Of a stretch of DNA of 64,000 bases, positions 35,218-44,422 are shown piece by piece. The notes beneath the pieces are model-generated. The model was not told the origin of the DNA, ran no database searches, and saw only the letters and a list, made by a program, of their open reading frames with translations. Both the position numbers and the translations under genes were made by a program. The DNA comes from Leguminivora glycinivorella. Lineage: Eukaryota > Arthropoda > Insecta > Lepidoptera > Tortricidae. Position 1 is the stretch's first letter, and every line of letters begins with the position of its first letter. The stretch is from assembly GCF_023078275.1 (NCBI RefSeq), contig NC_062975.1, positions 186,001-250,000 of the forward strand, in the 5' to 3' direction.

Positions 35218-36060
35218 CTCTTTATTTATTTTCTTTCTTAGGCTAGGCTGTTTATAATATGAATATAAAAGTAAAATACAAAAACACATATAAAACAATA
35301 TAAAACACATATAAACACATTATAAAAAACCTAACCTAGGGTGCCGCCAGCAGCGGGGCAGGGCCCAAGCTGCCGGTGGTTAGGGCTGCAGAGAGAGGAA
35401 TCGTCGAACTATCCGTGCTGTGTCCAAGATCACCGCCTTCTGCATCTGGCCCTTGATCCAGCCACCTAGCGAGAGTCTCTTAAGATGTTGGTCGAGACTC
35501 TTCGCTATGAGACCGTTCGCTGAAACGACTATCGGAACAATGATCGTTGATTCAACATCCCACATGGCGGTTATCTCGTGAGCCAAGTCTAGGTACTTAC
35601 TGGACTTGTCCTTCTCGGCTTTCACGAGATTCTCATCATGGGGGATGGTGATGTCAACGAGCACTGCCCGGCGTTGCAGTCGATCTATTATCACAATGTC
35701 AGGTTTATTGGCTACAATAGTCCTGTCAGTGACGATCCCAATAGAGCGTGGCACGACCATTTTCGAGAACTGGCGCAGGTAAGTACTTGTAGTACGGTAC
35801 TTCGCGGTCCACAAGGCCGTATTGAAGAGCAAGTTGCTGGTGAATAATCCTGGCTACGAGATTATGTCTGGGCAAGTACTCGCCGTTAGCAAGATGAGAA
35901 CAACCGGAAATAATATGCCTGAGTGACTCTCCGGGACGGCGGCATGCCCGACAAATGTCGACCGTACCGTCCTTCAGGATATATTTCCGGTAGTTGTTCG
36001 TCATCATAACTTCGTCCGCAATTGCACAGGCAAAACCCTCGGTTTCTCCGAAGAGGTCCA
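35218..36060 (-). mobile_element. 5'-truncated non-LTR retrotransposon, R2/R4 endonuclease type
   Basis: This 843-bp block is flanked by an 11-bp direct repeat TATTTTTTATT (35207-35217 and 36061-36071) derived from the mariner's 3' non-coding DNA. Only the 3' end of the element is present, as expected after incomplete reverse transcription. The coding part carries the restriction-like endonuclease region of the R2/R4 group. The target lies in an ATT/TAA-rich run, and Dong-type R4 elements are known to favour TAA repeats, so that subgroup is plausible but not proven. Confidence 0.88.
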
Positions 36061-36061
36061 T
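35380..36061 (-). pseudogene. C-terminal endonuclease region of an R2/R4-type retrotransposon
   Basis: Two overlapping minus-strand frames (36061-35726 and 35832-35380) are parts of one protein broken by a frameshift close to the YWDR codons. The first frame has a CCHC zinc knuckle, ICRACRRPGESLRHIISGC (C-x2-C-x8-H-x4-C). The second has the endonuclease signature KPD...D with 14 residues between the aspartates (KPDIVIIDRLQRRAVLVDI). In this family the domain nicks target DNA and sits after the reverse transcriptase. The reverse transcriptase itself is missing through 5' truncation. The apparent ATG at 36061 is created by the junction with the target duplication and is not a real start. Confidence 0.85.
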
Positions 36062-36091
36062 ATTTTTTATTATTATTACAATACAAAAAGC

Positions 36092-37099
36092 TTAGTCGAT
36101 GATGTAATCACCATTAGCATCTAAGACTTCTTGCCAACGATCCGGCAAAGTTTGGATGCCTTTCGCCCAGAACTCTGATGGCTGTGCCTCGAAAAAGTTG
36201 TTCAACTCCACCTGTACATCATGGAAATCATTGAATTGTTTACCCCGCAAATGTCGTTTCAGGGCTCTAAACAAATGAAAGTCTGATGGTGCGAGGTCTG
36301 GAGAATAAGATGGGTGGGGTATCGTCTCCCAGCCCAAGTTCTGCAGCTGTTGGCGAACGGTAGATGCTACATGAGGTCGAGCGTTATCATGTAGTAAAAT
36401 TACAGTGGCTCGTCTTCGTCATTTTTTCTTGATAGCAGCAGATAGTTCGGTGAGCTGTGTTGAATATTTGTTAGCGTTTACAGTTTCATTGTGTAATAGT
36501 TCATGAAACAGCATGCCTTGCGAGTCCCAGAAACAACAAAGCAAAACTTTTAAGCGGTTCTTTTGACTCAGCTTCGGTTGAGTTGGTGGCGTTTCTTCTC
36601 GAGGCAGCCAAAAAGCACAACGTGTATCGTTCTCATAATAAATCCATGATTCATTTCCCAGATCAGTCAAAAACTCTTTACGTCGGGGTCGCAGCAAAAG
36701 TGATTGACAGATGGCGACACGGACTGCACGACTGGCGTCGGTAAGAATGTGCGGTACCCATCGAGCCAAAACTTTTCGATACCCAAGCTCATGCAGATGG
36801 TATTCCACAGCGTGGTGACTGCAGTTAAGTGCTTCCGCTAATTCACGAGTAGTAGCATCAGGATTCGACTGTAGTTCGCGGCGTAAATCGTCATCATTGA
36901 ATGCAGGTGGTCGCCCTGAGCGTGACTGACTTTCAAGGCTCCTGTCTCCTGATTTAAAACGGTCAAACCATCTGGACACCGTGGCATGGCTTGTACTTCC
37001 AGCGCCTAATGCAGTGTTGATATTGTCAGCCGCAGCCCGCGCACTGTGGCCTAACAAGTAGTCGTATAAGTAAAGTGTTCGAACTTGTCGCTCGTCCAT
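36092..37099 (-). pseudogene. Mariner transposase with a stop and a changed catalytic Asp
   Basis: The frame from ATG at 37099 to the stop at 36092 covers 335 residues, with one in-frame TGA at codon 227 (36421-36419). It has the N-terminal DNA-binding part, a WVPHIL motif (114-119), HDNARPH with D238, and SPDLAPSDF with D273, giving 34 residues between the aspartates (D34D). The first catalytic motif, normally GDES, reads GNES, with Asn at position 149 in place of Asp. The enzyme would be inactive even if the stop were read through. The gene has no intron. The retrotransposon at 35218-36060 lies in its 3' non-coding DNA and does not interrupt the frame. Confidence 0.93.
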
Positions 37100-37269
37100 T
37101 TTATTTTAATCTAACTAAACCAATCACGAGGGCGGCTTTATATACCCTCACATTAGAAGTACCTAGAATGTTCTACAACATACTAGAATATTATCGAAAA
37201 CAATTAACTTAAGAAAGGAAATGTATAAAGTTTTGTAGAGTGTGTCATTACTTTTGTGCCAACCCAATA

Positions 37270-37637
37270 TAATGGGTGCCTCCATCCTCCGTGACTAACA
37301 ATAAGTATATTAATTATTTTATTCTTTATAGAAGTTGGATTTTTAAATAGGTGGAGATGGAGATGCCCATGTTCAGGTTCTAGACTAGTTGAAGAAATGT
37401 CATTATACGATAGCTAGTTATTCTATAACTGTATGTAAGTACTTTTAACTCGACTCAACCAGGTATAATTGATAACTTGTTATTACATTATAATAAGAAT
37501 AAGCCTCCTTACAGTCTTTGCTTGCCTACACTTCGTATTTAACCCTTTCAACCTTTTAGAACGTCAACAAATGGCATTATACGCGTAGCATTTAACAGCT
37601 TATCAGCGCCCGTGACCTTAGCGTGTTGTCGTGTAAG
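37270..37637. other. Unique AT-rich sequence
   Basis: No gene or recognised repeat is seen between the mariner and the hairpin at 37638. Confidence 0.3.
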
Positions 37638-37712
37638 TGACTCTTATTCTTTGTGACGTAAAGCGTTCAAATTAACCCTTTGAACGCTTTACGTCACAAA
37701 CAATAAGAGTCA
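37638..37712. repeat. 75-nt near-perfect hairpin
   Basis: Two 34-base arms (TGACTCTTATT.TTTGTGACG...) differ at one position and flank a 7-base loop TTAACCC. The arms are long for a microRNA precursor. A tiny MITE or a small-RNA hairpin are both possible. Confidence 0.65.
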
Positions 37713-37768
37713 GTTATTTACCTAAATACCTTTTTCAACTGGATCTATTTTCATACAAACAAGTAATA

Positions 37769-37888
37769 AGGTGCAGTGGTGTAATTTCGAATCACAGAAA
37801 TGCTCGGGTAATTTGGAAAGGGCAATCTTGATATGATGGAAATAATAGTAATTAAATAATTGACTTTCGCAACTACCCCACTGCATCT
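37769..37888. mobile_element. AGGTGCATTAGG-type MITE, copy 2 of 3
   Basis: The core CAGAAATGCTCGGGTAATTT is shared with 14080-14215 and 39646-39782. The right end and its TA are partly decayed. Confidence 0.65.
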
Positions 37889-38144
37889 CAATTTCTCATA
37901 CAAAATCCGAGTCGATGCTGATAGATGTGATTCCACCCTAAACAAGCTGTCGCGCTTTAACGGCTCTATTCAGGTAAATAGAGTCGTTATTTTTTACTCG
38001 TATCTCTGCTGGATACTGCAGGTGACACGACGTTGTCTTATCTAGCTGGAATTTCAGTTAACAACCCAAACTCATTAATTTTATGTTACTTTTATAGCTT
38101 CTCCTTTGTGACTTGAAAAAAATGCTACCTAAATATCTACTATA

Positions 38145-38765
38145 CAGGGTGGAAAAACGAATGCCACATGGATGGCAACTACCTTAAATATTGTAAATAG
38201 CACATTTTGTGTAAGAGAGACTTTCCTTTGTTTTTAAAAACAATAAATTCTGCATTTAAGGATTTATGAAAAATGGCTTACCTCAGTCGGGACTCGAACC
38301 GGTCAAATGTGACAAAAAATAACGTGCCAAATAATGTGCCAAATTTTCATGGCCTTCCGTTATTCTGATTGTATTTGTTATTTAGAGAAAAATGAACCTT
38401 ATCAGTAACCCTTTCAATCTGCATCATAAAATACGGCACGTTATTTTTGTCACATTTGACCGGTTCGAGTCCAGACTAAGGCCTGATTTAGACGGCGTGC
38501 GAACTCGCATGCGATTTTAGTTACATTGCGGGTTGTTAAAGTAACATACAATTTTGCACAGCCATCAAATAGCGCAATGTCACAAAACTCGTATGCGAGT
38601 TCTCGTACGGTCTAAATGGGCCCTAAGGCAAGCGATTTTTCATAAATCCTTAAATGCAGAATTTATTGTTTTTAAAAACAAAGGAAAGTCTCCCTTACAC
38701 AAAATGTGCTATTTACAATATTTAAGGTAGTTGTCATCCATGTGGCATTCGATTTTTCCACCCTG
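38145..38765. mobile_element. Long-TIR element with TA target duplication
   Basis: The termini start CAGGGTGGAAAAA and continue as inverted repeats of about 190 bp (shared blocks include GCCACATGGATG and CAATAAATTCTGCATTTAAG). TA lies at 38143-38144 and 38766-38767. The right arm is interrupted by the TAA-flanked MITE at 38480-38623; without it the arms align through GACTCGAACCGGTCAAATG. There is no coding capacity. Confidence 0.8.
38480..38623. mobile_element. TAA-flanked MITE (TTTAGACGG...GAACTCGCAT type)
   Basis: The inverted ends share ATTTAGAC and GAACTCGCAT. TAA is duplicated at 38477-38479 and 38624-38626. It inserted into the right arm of the element at 38145-38765 and is therefore younger. 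Confidence 0.78.
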
Positions 38766-38789
38766 TATAGGTAAGTGAATTATTAGCTA

Positions 38790-39575
38790 AAAATAAAAAT
38801 AAAATAAAATAATCTTTATTGCCACATCTTAATACTAAGTATACAAAACATTACATTATACAGTTTAAAGGAAAGAATAACAAACAAAGTAAGATAACAA
38901 ACAAAACAAACTTAAACTTATTAACTTAACGTAAGAACTATTGTTAACCTATACAAGTATATTTGATGAGGCAAAGGGTCCCAGTCTCAGCGTGTGCAGC
39001 GCCAATGGCTCTGCGCTGGTTTTCAGACTGGTCCCGGACGGGGTGGGGACGGTCGTTGCTAACATGTGTAAAGTAGGGTTTTCTGTGCTTTTTGGGGTAC
39101 GTGGTGTTTGTATGTGTAGTGTATGTGGTGTAATGTGTGTGTAATAGCGTACTTAATTGTGTCTTGACATTACATAGAGAAGATAAATATATAAATAGAT
39201 AAATAAGACGGAAAAAGGTACCAATGAGTAAATTAATAGATAAATAAATAATTAAATAATAATTGGAGTTTACAATTTACTTTGGATATTTAAGAAATGT
39301 GTTCGAACTAATTGTTTGTATTTTAAAAATGCTGACGGTTCTCGCAATGGGGGTGGAAGGTCATTCCAGACCTTACTGGCGGCAAATTTAAAACTCCCTC
39401 TGAAAGCTGCAGTTTTGTGAAGTGGGGTTAATAGTTTCGTGCATTTTCTGAGCGACCTTAAGCGCGTATCGTTTACCCATTTCAGTTTATCAAACAGATA
39501 ACGAGGTTTTTCAAGGTCTAACACTTTCCGAACGGCGCAAGCTATCCCTTGCAATAAAAAAAAGTTTCAGAATCA
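38790..39575 (-). mobile_element. 3' end of a LINE (non-LTR retrotransposon)
   Basis: On the minus strand a reverse-transcriptase C-terminal frame is followed by about 450 bp of 3' UTR and a tail of TATTT repeats at 38790-38815. The 5' end is truncated near 39575. The C-terminal protein motif is shared with the copy at 62285-62815. Confidence 0.7.
39270..39554 (-). pseudogene. LINE reverse transcriptase C-terminal fragment
   Basis: The minus-strand frame of about 94 residues has the layout of the region after the reverse transcriptase in Jockey/CR1-like elements. A KPRYLFDKLKWV segment is followed by RLRSLRKCTKLL and then FRGSFKFAASKVWNDLPPPLR. That last motif matches FRGSFRYSATKCWNNIPPPIR at 62347-62409, so both come from one family. 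The polymerase core is missing, so the fragment cannot act on its own. Confidence 0.7.
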
Positions 39576-39645
39576 TGCTACGACACAGATTGTCGCATTG
39601 GGTCTCGCCCCTCGACACGGGCGTAAGATTTTGGATAAGTACATA

Positions 39646-39782
39646 AGGTGCATTAGGATAATTCCGAATGACAGAAATGCTCGGGTAATTTTGAAAGGGG
39701 AATCTTGATATGATGGAAATAATGGTGCTTTTTATGCGACTTTCGAAGTTAGACGACTTTTCGGAATTACCCTAATGCACCT
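39646..39782. mobile_element. AGGTGCATTAGG-type MITE, copy 3 of 3
   Basis: This is the best preserved copy. Its inverted ends share AGGTGCATTAGG, with AATTCCGAA in both arms. TA is present at 39644-39645 and 39783-39784, and the length is 137 bp. Confidence 0.85.
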
Positions 39783-39784
39783 TA

Positions 39785-40404
39785 CCTAGGATGTTTGAGG
39801 AAAGGCAATAAATAAACCTGCAGATACGTACAACCAGTGCGGCTCTGCATTGAGTGTGCATGTTATAGCAAAAGTATTAACTCGCAAATATCGCAATAGT
39901 ATTTAAACGAAACCGAGACACTCTTACCACACATCCACATTTATCCATATTCGGGGCACCTGCGACCTTAGATTGATCCTAGAATTAGAATTAGAATGAT
40001 TTATTGCATATCACATATATTACAAGCATTGGATGGAGTGGAACATATAGGTATACATGTGACACCCTGTAAGGGCACAGCAATATAGAGGGCTACAAGT
40101 AGGTAATTAGATTAAAATATGATTATATACATTATTTTACACATTTCGTTATATTAACATACATTCAATAATTATCATTTGGTCTTACTATTACATTATT
40201 TCCTCACAAAAATAAAGCACTATAATACAGGGTGTCTTGTGTAAATTGAAGATCTACTTCAAAGGCCAATCAATTATTAAGCCACTATAAGAATTTCAGG
40301 CCCCGTAGCCGAATGGCATTTCTGTTAAGTGTGTTAGGTAACCTTTTACCGCATGTGACGTATACAATATTTGTTCAAATTTGAAGTATAACAGTTGTCA
40401 GAAG
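39785..40404. other. Sequence with a LINE 3' tail relic
   Basis: Around 39980-40240 the minus strand reads as a retroelement 3' end: GTGATATGCAATAAATCATT followed by a CTAATT repeat. At 40307-40330 CCCCGTAGCCGAATGGCATTTC matches the end of the GTAGCCGAATG MITE family. No gene is seen. Confidence 0.4.
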
Positions 40405-41292
40405 CATTGAGGTATATGTACTACGTACTAGAGGCGACGCTGCTAAGAGAATTTTTTACACACCCCACTGCGGTCCATGGACCGCAACGTTGTCAGTCGT
40501 CACCAGGCCCTTGCAGTGCAGTCACGTGCCGTGATGCATTTACTTTCCACGTGAATAATGCCTTCTTGTGTGCTTAAAAATTGTTCTAATCACTCGAAAA
40601 AATCAAATAAAAGTCAAGGTGTGACATTTCATCGGTAAATTAAACAAAAAACTCGTCTATAATATTTTAAGATTGAATATTCTACAAATACGCGAGCGGG
40701 AGCGGGACTGCCGCCATTTTGGTGACGCAATCAAAGACTAACCGCGCAGATGTGCCATTTACATTGTTCCTACTAATGTGTTTCACCTCTAATATATTTG
40801 CGAAATATATATATTTCTATTTGGAAAATGATTAGGTAACTAATTACTACGTCATGAATTATGTTACTATAATATAAAAAAAGTTTATTTCTTTATTGAT
40901 TGTTAATATTTTTTGAGTGAAATTGTATTTTTAGCACGCTCACTTTTTGCAGTTTTCTTTGATCTGGTCATGAAAAAAGGGAACAATGGATACGCTTTGT
41001 CCAACACATATATATGTTCATTCATTGTATTTTAAAGAAGAAGATAAGTACAGCACAATTATATTAATTTGTATTGTTTAAGTTGTAAATAAATAAATCA
41101 TTTTGACTAGACTAGCCGTATTTTAAAATATAAAATTTCCGTTAGGCAGAATATAATAATAATGTGTCACATCTGATGGTGGACCTACTCTATGCGTAAA
41201 TTGCCGCTCCCCCCACCCCGCGCATTTGTCAGCATGTGCAGTGTTTTCGCTTGGCAACGTCGCCTCTAGTACGTAGTACATATACCTCAATG
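40405..41292 (+). mobile_element. P-superfamily-like element, 888 bp, non-autonomous
   Basis: The termini start CATTGAGGTATATGTACTAC and are perfect inverted repeats for 35 bp. An 8-bp direct repeat GTCAGAAG flanks both sides (40397-40404 and 41293-41300). P elements also have CA-starting termini, 8-bp duplications and an N-terminal THAP domain. The interior holds a decayed THAP domain split by an intron (40558-41040), but no transposase catalytic region. Perfect ends and an intact duplication suggest recent movement, presumably with a transposase supplied from elsewhere. Confidence 0.85.
40558..41040 (+). pseudogene. Split and decayed THAP zinc-finger domain
   Basis: From ATG at 40558, 25 codons read MPSCVLKNC...GVTFHR with the first zinc-ligand pair C4 and C9, as at the start of THAP domains, up to a donor site CG|GTAAAT at 40634/40635. 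A matching acceptor (CTTTTTGCAG, ending at 40952) lets the frame resume as R-F-L, then a TGA stop, then SGHEKREQWIRFVQ, which includes the invariant THAP Trp. The final C-x2-H pair can be guessed at TATATATGTTCATTCA (40-50 bp further) but is out of frame. THAP domains bind transposon ends or promoters. The fragment could make only a short peptide without the full finger. The intron would be 318 bp. Confidence 0.7.
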
Positions 41293-41392
41293 GTCAGAAG
41301 AGTAGAATTTATAACGGCAAAATTTGGAACAATATGCGGTAAAGGGTTTAAATCTTAGCATAAACAGCCGTAGGTACTAGACGTAAGTAGGT

Positions 41393-41690
41393 CATCATCC
41401 TCCTTGCGTTATCCCGGCATTTGCCACGGCTCATGGAAGCCTGGGGTCCGCTTTGACAACTAATCCCAAGATTTGGCGTAGGCACTAGTTTGTATTGTAT
41501 TGTATCTAGGCCTTATTGGAATTAGTCCGGTTTCCTCACGATGTTTTCCTTCACCGAAAAGCGACTGGCAAATATCAAATGACATTTCGCACATATGTTC
41601 CGAAAAACTCATTGTTACGAGCCGGGGTTCGAACCCGCGACCTCCGGATCGAAAGTCGCCAGCTCTTACCACTAGGCTACCAGCGCTTCA
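41393..41690 (-). repeat. tRNA-derived SINE with head
   Basis: On the minus strand it starts GCGCTGGTAGCCTAGTGG (A box) followed by GGTTCGAACCC (B box). It continues into the body TTTTCGGTGAAGGAAAACAT and ends GATAACGCAAGGAGGATGATG. About 60 bp of the middle is missing relative to 43211-43537. It is transcribed by pol III in principle and has no coding capacity. Confidence 0.85.
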
Positions 41691-42194
41691 CTCCGTACTA
41701 GCCGTAGGTATAGGTCATTATTAAAAGTGTGTCTCTCGCTTGCGCCCGCGCTATCAGCTCGTTACCCCGCGGGCGCCCGTTTCACAGCTCCTATAATAGG
41801 TTACAAGATAACGCGAACGTAATTACTCCGCTTGTATTCATACGACACACAATCATAAAATTTAATTGGCTATAAGTAATTTTAATGCCCGAAACGGGCG
41901 GAATTCTCGAGCTCGGGAAACTCGTTAAGTTTGAGGAACGACACTAATTTTTACTGCATTCGCTGAACCGTGTTTGTTCATCGCAGGCAAGTCGCAGGTA
42001 TTAATTAGGGACGTCAAGACAACGTTATTATTACAAGGTCTGACGATGGTCAGACGAGTGAAAAGTTATAGCAGATAGCGACCGTAAGACAACTTACACG
42101 TTGTAGGTATCATGTACACGACCTTAAAGTTTGACTTTATACTTAGCCGTTCTTCAGTGGTTATGCTGTATGTAGGTATGTAGAATTGTAGATG
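41691..42194. other. Unique sequence with a GC-rich island
   Basis: The interval 41735-42000 is GC-rich and then rich in TAATT cores (ACGTAATTACTCC, TTTAATTGGC). It may be regulatory. No gene is seen. Confidence 0.3.
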
Positions 42195-42336
42195 TCTTGA
42201 AGAAAGATTGTCTGGAAGAGATCGCTCTTTAGCACCTGTTGCCTGCCTCTATTTAATAATCATTTGTTTTGTCTCCGCCGTATCTTTATTCTGTACCTAT
42301 CATTTGCTGAGGTACCAATAAAGAGTATTTAATATT
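42195..42336 (+). repeat. Retroelement 3' end with AATAAAGAG
   Basis: The block GGAAGAGATCGCTCTTTAGC, then CTCCGCCG and CAATAAAGAGTATTT, resembles a retroelement 3' UTR common in Lepidoptera. The upstream coding part is absent. Confidence 0.45.
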
Positions 42337-42831
42337 AATCTATCTATATGTACTTATATCTTCAACCCGAAGAAAGTCTATGAGTCCCCAGATTTTGAAG
42401 CGCTGGTGACCTAGCGTTCAAAACTCCGGTTTGTCAAAAAGTAAAACTAATACTTAGTGTTTACCTTCGCTAAATACTGGGATTAGTGTCCAGGATTTGA
42501 TGAGCGAAGGAAAAATCCGGGGGTAACGCAAGAAAGAAAGAGGAGCTATTATGTTATCGGTTACAAGTCAAGCTTGCCAAAAGAGCAACATCACAGCACG
42601 AACAGAGGGAGGAGTGTCCGAAGTAACCCAGGAATGGCGGTAAGCGATAATGATCCGACCTCGGCCCAGCCCCAAAACACTGGCAATGCGCCTGCGCAAG
42701 CGAATAAATCTGCGCCATTGACAACCACCAGATAATAATAATAATATCGGCATTTAAGTACTTAACATAACTACATTTGACAGGGTCAAAATGGGTCCTT
42801 TCCTTTGACTGTAAAATGTTTATTGGATATA
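42337..42831. other. Intergenic sequence with a degenerate SINE
   Basis: AGCGCTGGTGACCTAGCG near 42399 resembles the SINE head, and GGGGTAACGCAAGAAAG near 42520 resembles its end, but the body is poorly kept. A GC-moderate block follows at 42600-42720. No gene is seen. Confidence 0.3.
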
Positions 42832-43075
42832 ACTAGCTCTTGTCCGCGGCTTCGCTCGCCTTTAGTTCGGATATGGCGGAATGCTCCATACAAACTTCCA
42901 CCCCCCATTTTAGAGAAGAGGTGTGAAGGAGACAAAAAGTAGCCTATCTCACTCTCCATCCATTCAACTATCTCCACTTAAAAAATCACGTCAATTCGTC
43001 GCTCCGTTTTGCCGTGATAGACGGACAAACAAACTGACACACACACTTTCCCATTTATAATATTAGTATGGATAA
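42832..43075 (+). repeat. Dispersed repeat (GCCCGCGGCTTCGCTCGC type), copy 3
   Basis: It has the same body as at 19707-19945, ending TTATAATATTAGTATGGATA. Confidence 0.6.
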
Positions 43076-43210
43076 GTAAGTTACCTACGAGGTAGTTCTG
43101 GGGGTAATTGGATTTGTGACAGAAAGACAGATAAAAGATAAATTTATTGCACAGAAAAGGAACAATACAGCTTACATCAAAACAAAACAAAACGCAGATT
43201 GTTTCTACCC

Positions 43211-43537
43211 ACATCATTCCTCTTGCGTTATCCCGGCATTTGCCACGGCTCATGGGAGCCTGGGGTCCGCTTTGACAACTAATCCCAAGATTTTTCGTGG
43301 GCACTAGTTTTTACGAAAGCGACTGCCATCTGACCTTCCAACCCGAAGGGTAAACTAGACCTTATTGGAATTAGTCCGGTTTCCTCACGATGTTTTCCTT
43401 CACCGAAAAGCGACTGGCAAATATCAAATGACATTTCGCACATAAATTCCGAAAAACTCATTGGTGCGAGCCGGGGTTCGAACCCGCGACCTCCGGAAAG
43501 AAAGTCGCACATACTTACCGCCGGCTACCAGCGCTTT
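43211..43537 (-). repeat. tRNA-derived SINE, full-length copy
   Basis: On the minus strand the head (AGCGCTGGTAGCC, then GGTTCGAACCCC) is followed by the complete body, including the segment missing from 41393-41690, and ends in GATAACGCAAGAGGAATGATG. Confidence 0.85.
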
Positions 43538-43989
43538 TTTTGCCATGCCATTGCCATGCATCACTGTCATTCAAAATAAATACTAGAACACTGAAAACTA
43601 GGTGTAAAAGTATAACTGTGGTGTACTTATGTACCTACTTATAACGCTATAATTATGATTATTACCATTTTCAGCTCGTTGACATAATATTATGCATAGG
43701 TTTAGATCTTGAATGTGCTAATTGCTAGCAAATTGTTTTGCATTCACTTGGTGTTTAGTTTTACATAGGTATTTTATTCATATGAATTAATGAAATGATA
43801 ATAGGTACCTTTTACAATTATCATTTTATGATGCATAACGAGTAAGTTAATAGGTAAGGTACATAATCCGTGGGACTAAAGTCCTTATTTAAGAAAATAA
43901 GTATGACGACCCGTAATTCGTTAGGTATTAGTTCTAGTTTTCATTTTGCTTCGTTTTGGTTGTCCGTACAACACGTAATGAAAAGATAT
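43538..43989. other. AT-rich unique sequence
   Basis: No gene or recognised repeat is seen. Confidence 0.3.
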
Positions 43990-44238
43990 GTAAATAAATA
44001 AACACACAGACCAACCTAGCCCCAAACTAAGTAAAGCTTGTAACTATGGGTGCTAGGCGACGATATACTTACCTACTTAAGTAGATAAATACATACTTAT
44101 ATACATAGAAAACATCCATGACAGGAGCAAGTAGCTGTGTTCATTACACAAATAATTGAAATGCCCTTACCGGGATTCGAACCCAGGACCGCGGCTTAGC
44201 AGGCAGGGTCACTACCGACTACGCCAGACCGGTGTCGT
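43990..44238 (-). repeat. tRNA-derived SINE, second family
   Basis: On the minus strand the head has TGGCGTAGTCGGTAGTG (A box) and GGTTCGAATCCCGG (B box). A ~150-bp body follows with CTAGCACCCATAGTT and GGGGCTAGGTTGG. It is a different family from the SINE at 43211-43537, which lies only 450 bp away in the same orientation. Confidence 0.8.
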
Positions 44239-44289
44239 CAAAACGTAACATTAGACGTGTACCTAACTCTACTAGCTATATCTCTATTA

Positions 44290-44422
44290 GACCGTTTTCA
44301 CATTATCCGATCCGATATCGGATGTCGGAAGGATTTCAATGGAAAAAATCCAAGATGGCGCGTGTAATGTATGGGATATCGGTCCGACATCCGATATCAG
44401 ATCGGATAATGTGAAAATGCAC
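44290..44422. mobile_element. 133-bp TTA-flanked MITE, copy 3 of 3
   Basis: TTA is at 44287-44289 and 44423-44425. It differs from copies 1 and 2 at only a few positions (for example ATATCAGATC in the right arm). Confidence 0.88.

Larger units (their letters stand above)
35164..37267 (-). mobile_element. Second mariner element, enlarged by a nested retrotransposon
   Basis: The termini start TTGGGTTGGCACAAAAGTAA and match over 28 bp with one difference. TA is duplicated at 35162-35163 and 37268-37269. Subtracting the 843-bp retrotransposon and one copy of its 11-bp target duplication leaves 1250 bp, almost the same length as the mariner at 31311-32561. Terminal and protein differences show a distinct subfamily. 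Confidence 0.95.

Noticed and set aside
35726..36061. ATG at 36061 as a genuine start of a retrotransposon protein
   Set aside because: The ATG is formed at the junction of the truncated element with its target duplication, so it is accidental.
40396..40577. 60-codon frame beginning near the element's left end
   Set aside because: It runs through the terminal repeat of the P-like element in a different frame from the THAP domain and carries no motif.
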